This document shows positions 13,874 to 16,577 of a stretch of 16,577 bases of DNA, piece by piece. Source of the DNA: an uncultured Oscillospiraceae bacterium (GTDB lineage: Bacteria; Bacillota; Clostridia; Oscillospirales; Oscillospiraceae). Both the position numbers and the translations under genes were made by a program. The stretch spans positions 1 through 16,577 of the forward strand of contig CAJUAS010000035.1 in the NCBI GenBank assembly GCA_910584395.1, in the 5' to 3' direction. Position 1 is the stretch's first letter; each line of letters begins with the position of its first letter. The notes under the pieces were generated by a model. The model saw only the letters and a program-made list of their open reading frames with translations, made no database searches and was not told the DNA's origin.

Positions 13874-13902
13874 GAGCGACCCCATTCCAGATGGGGTCGC
13901 TC
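13874..13902. terminator. Perfect hairpin, possible bidirectional terminator below tsaD
   Basis: 12-bp stem GAGCGACCCCAT (13874-13885) and ATGGGGTCGCTC (13891-13902), loop TCCAG. It lies 70 bp beyond the tsaD stop and could end the polA-tsaD transcript on the minus strand. The bases after the stem are only moderately T-rich in either direction (CCTGTTTG on minus, TGTCGTTT on plus), so the role is uncertain. Confidence 0.45.
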
Positions 13903-13972
13903 TGTCGTTTACATAATCACAAAAATGGGGAGAAATGGGAGGAAATTGCAAGATGCCGGCGGCCGCCCTTCA

Positions 13973-14986
13973 TCAGCCGGCTTCCAGATCGCGGGTGGCG
14001 TAGGCGTTGAGGGAGGAGGACGCAACATGGCCCGCCTGATACTCGTAATAGCCCTGCGCGGCGATCATGGCGGCGTTGTCGCCGCAGAGCTCCAGCGCGG
14101 GAAGGAAGAGACGCAGGCCCGCTGCGCCGCAGGCGGTTTCCAGATCTGCGCGGATGCGGGAATTGGCGGCGACGCCGCCCGCCACGGCGAGATGGCGGCA
14201 GCCGGTCTCGGCGGCGGCGTGGAGGACGCGGGGGATGAGGGCGTCGCTGACGGTTTTGGAAAAGGACGCGGCCAGATCGGGCAGGGAGAGGGTCTCCCCC
14301 TTCTGCTGGGCATTGTGGATGAGGTTGATGACGGCGGTTTTCAGCCCGGAAAAGGAGAGATCCATGGGCGCGCCGTGAACGTGGGTGCCGGGGAGAGGAT
14401 AGGCGGTGTCGCGGCCTTGTCGGGCGAGGTCGTCCATATATTTTCCGCCGGGGTAGGGCAGACCCAGCACCCGGGCCACCTTGTCAAAGCACTCGCCCAC
14501 CGCGTCGTCCCGGGTAGCGCCGAGAACGACCATGCGGGTGTAGTCCTGAACATGGACGATGGCGGTGGTGCCGCCGGAAACGCACAGGCAGAGGAAGGGC
14601 GGCTTCAGGTCGGGATGGGTCAGATAGAGGGCGGCGATGTGTCCCCGGACGTGGTGGACAGGGACAAGGGGCTTCCCCCCCGACGCCAGCGCCGCGCTCT
14701 TGGCAAAGTTGACCCCAACCAGCACCGCGCCGATAAGGCCGGGGGCGTAGGTGGCGGCAATGGCGTCAATGTCGTTGAGGGTCATGCCCGCCTGCGCCAA
14801 AGCCTGCGTGGCCACGGGAACGATGGCCTCCACATGGGCGCGGGAGGCCAGCTCCGGCACGACCCCGCCGTAGAGGGCGTGGGTCTCCACCGAGGAGGCA
14901 ATGACGTTGGAGCGGATGATCCGGCCGTCGGTGACGACGGCGGCGGCGGTCTCGTCGCAGGAGGATTCAAAGGCAAGGATATTCAT
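13973..14986 (-). CDS. tsaD: TsaD, tRNA N6-threonylcarbamoyladenosine (t6A37) transferase
   Basis: Transfers the threonylcarbamoyl group to A37 of ANN-reading tRNAs, acting with TsaB and TsaE (neither is in the window). 337 residues, full length. Signs: the start MNILAFESSCDETAAAVV, the metal-binding HxxxH as His112 and His116 in HHVRGH, CVSGGTTAIVHV, FDKVARVLGLPYPGG, DLSFSGLKTAV, VAGGVAANSRIR and CGDNAAMIA near the end. Start ATG 14986 has GGAGGA 7 nt upstream. The gene begins 3 bp after the stop of the acetyltransferase gene, so the two are coupled in one operon. Confidence 0.96.
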   Translation of the reverse strand: MNILAFESSCDETAAAVVTDGRIIRSNVIASSVETHALYGGVVPELASRAHVEAIVPVATQALAQAGMTLNDIDAIAATYAPGLIGAVLVGVNFAKSAALASGGKPLVPVHHVRGHIAALYLTHPDLKPPFLCLCVSGGTTAIVHVQDYTRMVVLGATRDDAVGECFDKVARVLGLPYPGGKYMDDLARQGRDTAYPLPGTHVHGAPMDLSFSGLKTAVINLIHNAQQKGETLSLPDLAASFSKTVSDALIPRVLHAAAETGCRHLAVAGGVAANSRIRADLETACGAAGLRLFLPALELCGDNAAMIAAQGYYEYQAGHVASSSLNAYATRDLEAG

Positions 14987-14989
14987 GGA

Positions 14990-15580
14990 TCAGTCCTCCA
15001 AGGGGTAGGGGATGAAGATGTTTTTGTCATAGTCCGCCCCGGTACGCAGGGTGCGGTAGATGGCCCGGTGGGTGTCCATCAGGTCGTCGTCGGAAATGTC
15101 CGGGCCGTAGGCCAGCACCAGAAAGGGGACGGTGAAGATCTTGGTGGTGTAGCCCATTTGCCGCAGGCCGGCCCGGGCGTAAAAGCCCAGACGGCGGCGG
15201 CGCAGGTCGTCCACGGCTTCGTCCCCGGTGTCGGGAATCTCCACCTCGCCAAACACCCCCTTGCCGTCCACGCAGAAGCGGCGGAGCATATCGGCCAGCA
15301 GGGCGCTGCCTGTCCCGGCGTTGCGAAGGTGGGGCAGAACGGCGAAATAGTCCAGCATGACGTAGTCATGCTCCGGCCCGGCCGTCCAGTAAAGGGCGTA
15401 GGCCATGAGGGCGCCGTCTGCGTCAAACAGGCCGTAGGACTGATAGAAGCCCTGCGCGGTCAGGGCTTGAAGAGCCTTCAGGGGCTTTAGCTCCGCTGCG
15501 GGGAAGTCTCGCTTCATGTGGACTTCGTAAAGGTCGGACAGCTCCTCGCCAGTGAGGAGACGAAACACGGTGTTATTCAT
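14990..15580 (-). CDS. GNAT-family N-acetyltransferase
   Basis: A 196-residue acetyltransferase of the GNAT fold, with the acetyl-CoA loop RNAGTGSAL (Arg/Gln-x-x-Gly-x-Gly/Ala) after the strand DYFAVLP. The substrate is unknown. I chose ATG 15580 rather than an upstream ATG at 15598, because AAGGAG stands 7 nt before it. It overlaps the end of rimI by 8 bp (ATGAATAA) and stops 3 bp before tsaD, so it is inserted between two genes that are often adjacent. The C-terminal part (YTTKIFTVPFLVLAYGP onward) extends past the minimal GNAT fold. A link to tRNA or protein modification is only suggested by place. Confidence 0.87.
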   Translation of the reverse strand: MNNTVFRLLTGEELSDLYEVHMKRDFPAAELKPLKALQALTAQGFYQSYGLFDADGALMAYALYWTAGPEHDYVMLDYFAVLPHLRNAGTGSALLADMLRRFCVDGKGVFGEVEIPDTGDEAVDDLRRRRLGFYARAGLRQMGYTTKIFTVPFLVLAYGPDISDDDLMDTHRAIYRTLRTGADYDKNIFIPYPLED

Positions 15581-16034
15581 GGGCGGTCTCCTTCCCAAAG
15601 ATCCGCTCCATCAGGATGGCGTCCCGGTGGATCTCGGAATAGTAGTTTTTCCGGCGGCCCACCGCCGCAAAGCCGTTTTTTTCATACAGGGCGATGGCGG
15701 GAGAATTGTCGTCCCGCACCTCCAGACCGATGTAAGCCAGATGCTCCTCGCCGTAGCGGAGGAAGGAGCTTAAAATGGTCTGGGCAATCCCCTTGCGCTG
15801 GCAGTCGGGGCGCACGGCGATCTTCTCCAGACAGCCCTCGTCCAAAATGACCCCCAGTACGCCGTAGCCCAGCACCTTGCCGTCCTCGTCCTCGGCGACT
15901 ACCAGAGAGACGGTGTCGTTATACAGCTCGCTCTCCCAGCTGTCCGCGCTCCAAGGGCGGGTGAACAGCTTCTTGTCCAGCTCCGCCACCTCCTTGAGGT
16001 GGCTCTTGTCCATAGGAACCAATTGATAATCCAT
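15573..16034 (-). CDS. rimI: RimI-like protein N-terminal alanine acetyltransferase
   Basis: GNAT enzyme of 153 residues; the RimI family acetylates the N-terminus of ribosomal protein S18 and probably other proteins. Motifs: FTRPWSADSWESEL near the start, EKIAVRPDCQRKGIAQTIL with the acetyl-CoA loop RKGIAQ, LEVRDDNSPAIALYEKNGF and the tail VGRRKNYYSE, all typical of RimI. ATG 16034 is preferred because AAAGGA lies about 8 nt upstream; an ATG at 16043 touches that site. The start is 5 bp after the polA stop. Association with tsaD in one operon is common in bacteria. Confidence 0.9.
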   Translation of the reverse strand: MDYQLVPMDKSHLKEVAELDKKLFTRPWSADSWESELYNDTVSLVVAEDEDGKVLGYGVLGVILDEGCLEKIAVRPDCQRKGIAQTILSSFLRYGEEHLAYIGLEVRDDNSPAIALYEKNGFAAVGRRKNYYSEIHRDAILMERIFGKETAHE

Positions 16035-16039
16035 CGGTA

Positions 16040-16577
16040 TCATCCTTTCGCGTCGCCCCAAGTTTTGCCTGCGTTGGCGTCGGCAATGAGGGGGACTTTC
16101 AGCTCGGCCACGCCAACCATCTCCCGCTCCAGCAGGGTCTTGACCGCCTTGGCCTCCGCCTCGGGGCACTCCACGATCAGCTCGTCGTGGACTTGAAGCA
16201 CCAGCCTGCCTTGGAGGTTTTCCCGCCGGAGTGCGGCGTGGACGCGGAGCATAGCCAGCTTCATCAGATCCGCCGCCGTGCCCTGAATGGGCATATTGAG
16301 GGCCACCCGCTCCCCAAAGGAGCGCAGATTGAAGTTGGAGGATCTCAGCTCGGGCAGCCAGCGGCGGCGGCCGTAGAGGGTGGTCACAAAGCCCTGCTCC
16401 CGCGCGTCCTCCACCACCTTGTCCATGTAGGCGCGCACGCCGGGGAAGGTGGCGAAGTAGGCGTCCATATACTCCTTGGCCTCAGTCACGGTGACGCCAA
16501 TGTCCTGAGACAGGGAGAAGGGGGAGATGCCGTAGACGATGCCGAAGTTCACCGCCTTGGCCCGGCGGCGCATCTCG
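16040..16577 (-). CDS. polA: DNA polymerase I, C-terminal part (5' end outside window)
   Basis: The last 178 or so residues of family A DNA polymerase, with the frame open to the right edge. Motif B is seen as RRRAKAVNFGIVYG (the O-helix with its Arg, Lys, Phe and Tyr) and motif C as LQVHDELIVE with the catalytic Asp and Glu. In between are TLYGRRRWLPEL and NMPIQGTAADLMKLAM, all standard. The protein ends shortly after motif C, as usual. It fills gaps and removes RNA primers in replication and repair. It is the most upstream gene seen of the minus-strand series polA-rimI-GNAT-tsaD; many Bacillota place mutM or coaE right after polA, which is not so here. Confidence 0.97.
   Translation of the reverse strand, partial: EMRRRAKAVNFGIVYGISPFSLSQDIGVTVTEAKEYMDAYFATFPGVRAYMDKVVEDAREQGFVTTLYGRRRWLPELRSSNFNLRSFGERVALNMPIQGTAADLMKLAMLRVHAALRRENLQGRLVLQVHDELIVECPEAEAKAVKTLLEREMVGVAELKVPLIADANAGKTWGDAKG

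Larger units (their letters stand above)
13747..13917. repeat. 11-bp direct repeat GTTTACATAAT flanking 149 bp
   Basis: Identical copies at 13747-13757 and 13907-13917. The segment between (13758-13906) contains the DnaA-box-like cluster and most of the hairpin. The segment has no terminal inverted repeats, so a transposon-like origin is not supported; a binding site present twice is more likely. Confidence 0.5.
13603..13972. other. 370-bp intergenic region without a credible gene
   Basis: It lies between a plus-strand terminator and the end of tsaD on the minus strand, so two transcripts meet here. It holds an AT-rich stretch (about 13725-13770), an 11-bp direct repeat GTTTACATAAT (13747-13757 and 13907-13917), three DnaA-box-like sequences and a 12-bp perfect hairpin. 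A plus-strand frame from 13624 to 14010 is open but has no ribosome binding site and runs into tsaD. I see no convincing promoter. Confidence 0.7.

Noticed and set aside
13758..13906. Small mobile element between the 11-bp direct repeats
   Set aside because: No terminal inverted repeats, no ORF and no resemblance to a known insertion sequence; the repeat core also occurs at an unrelated promoter.
13624..14010. Open frame of 128 codons in the gene-free region
   Set aside because: No ribosome binding site, no promoter, unusual composition and it runs into tsaD on the other strand.
13925..15490. Open frame of 521 codons on the plus strand
   Set aside because: Antisense to tsaD and the GNAT gene, Gly- and Val-rich with no family resemblance; a shadow of high-GC codon use.

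Overview
This 16.6 kb, GC-rich window looks like ordinary chromosome of a Gram-positive anaerobe of the class Clostridia, most likely of the Oscillospiraceae/Flavonifractor-Lawsonibacter type. The pointers are AddAB (the Bacillota RecBCD equivalent), a MetNIQ importer with a lipoprotein binding component, an Lsa/CplR-like ABC-F protein, strong AGGAGG ribosome binding sites and TTGACA-N17-TATAAT-like promoters. The organism is inferred from gene families only. I see no phage, transposase, CRISPR array, rRNA or tRNA.

Layout. (1) Positions 1-5364, plus strand: the 3' part of addB, overlapping the complete addA; together they form the helicase-nuclease for double-strand-break repair. (2) 5423-7846, plus strand: a methionine importer operon metN-metI-metQ with its own consensus promoter and a strong terminator; its MetN lacks the usual C-terminal domain. 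(3) 7856-9567, minus strand: an antibiotic-resistance-type ABC-F gene behind a leader of about 200 nt. The leader holds a three-codon ORF, an antiterminator and an intrinsic terminator. (4) 9564-10554, minus strand: gluQ, a tRNA-Asp queuosine glutamylation enzyme. (5) 10565-13602, plus strand: four cell-envelope or unknown genes: an HdeD/DUF308-like membrane protein, a 96-residue orphan protein, a secreted SH3-NlpC/P60 peptidoglycan hydrolase and an eight-helix membrane protein. (6) 13603-13972: 370 bp without a gene, holding three DnaA-box-like sequences, an 11-bp direct repeat and a perfect hairpin. (7) 13973-16577, minus strand: a tightly packed series polA (3' part) - rimI - GNAT acetyltransferase - tsaD, the last making the t6A tRNA modification.

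The most interesting element is the ABC-F leader. Three mutually exclusive pairings can be read from the sequence: a terminator with a 14-bp stem; an 8-bp antiterminator that uses the terminator's 5' arm; and a 22-pair long-range helix joining the Shine-Dalgarno and start region of the tripeptide ORF (Met-Arg-Ile) to the antiterminator's 5' arm. This is a full design for ribosome-mediated transcription attenuation: a ribosome stalled on the tiny ORF should switch the resistance gene on. The class is known for ABC-F genes; this instance and its tripeptide I only infer from sequence. Apart from it, most of the window is housekeeping, and I found no wholly new multi-gene system.
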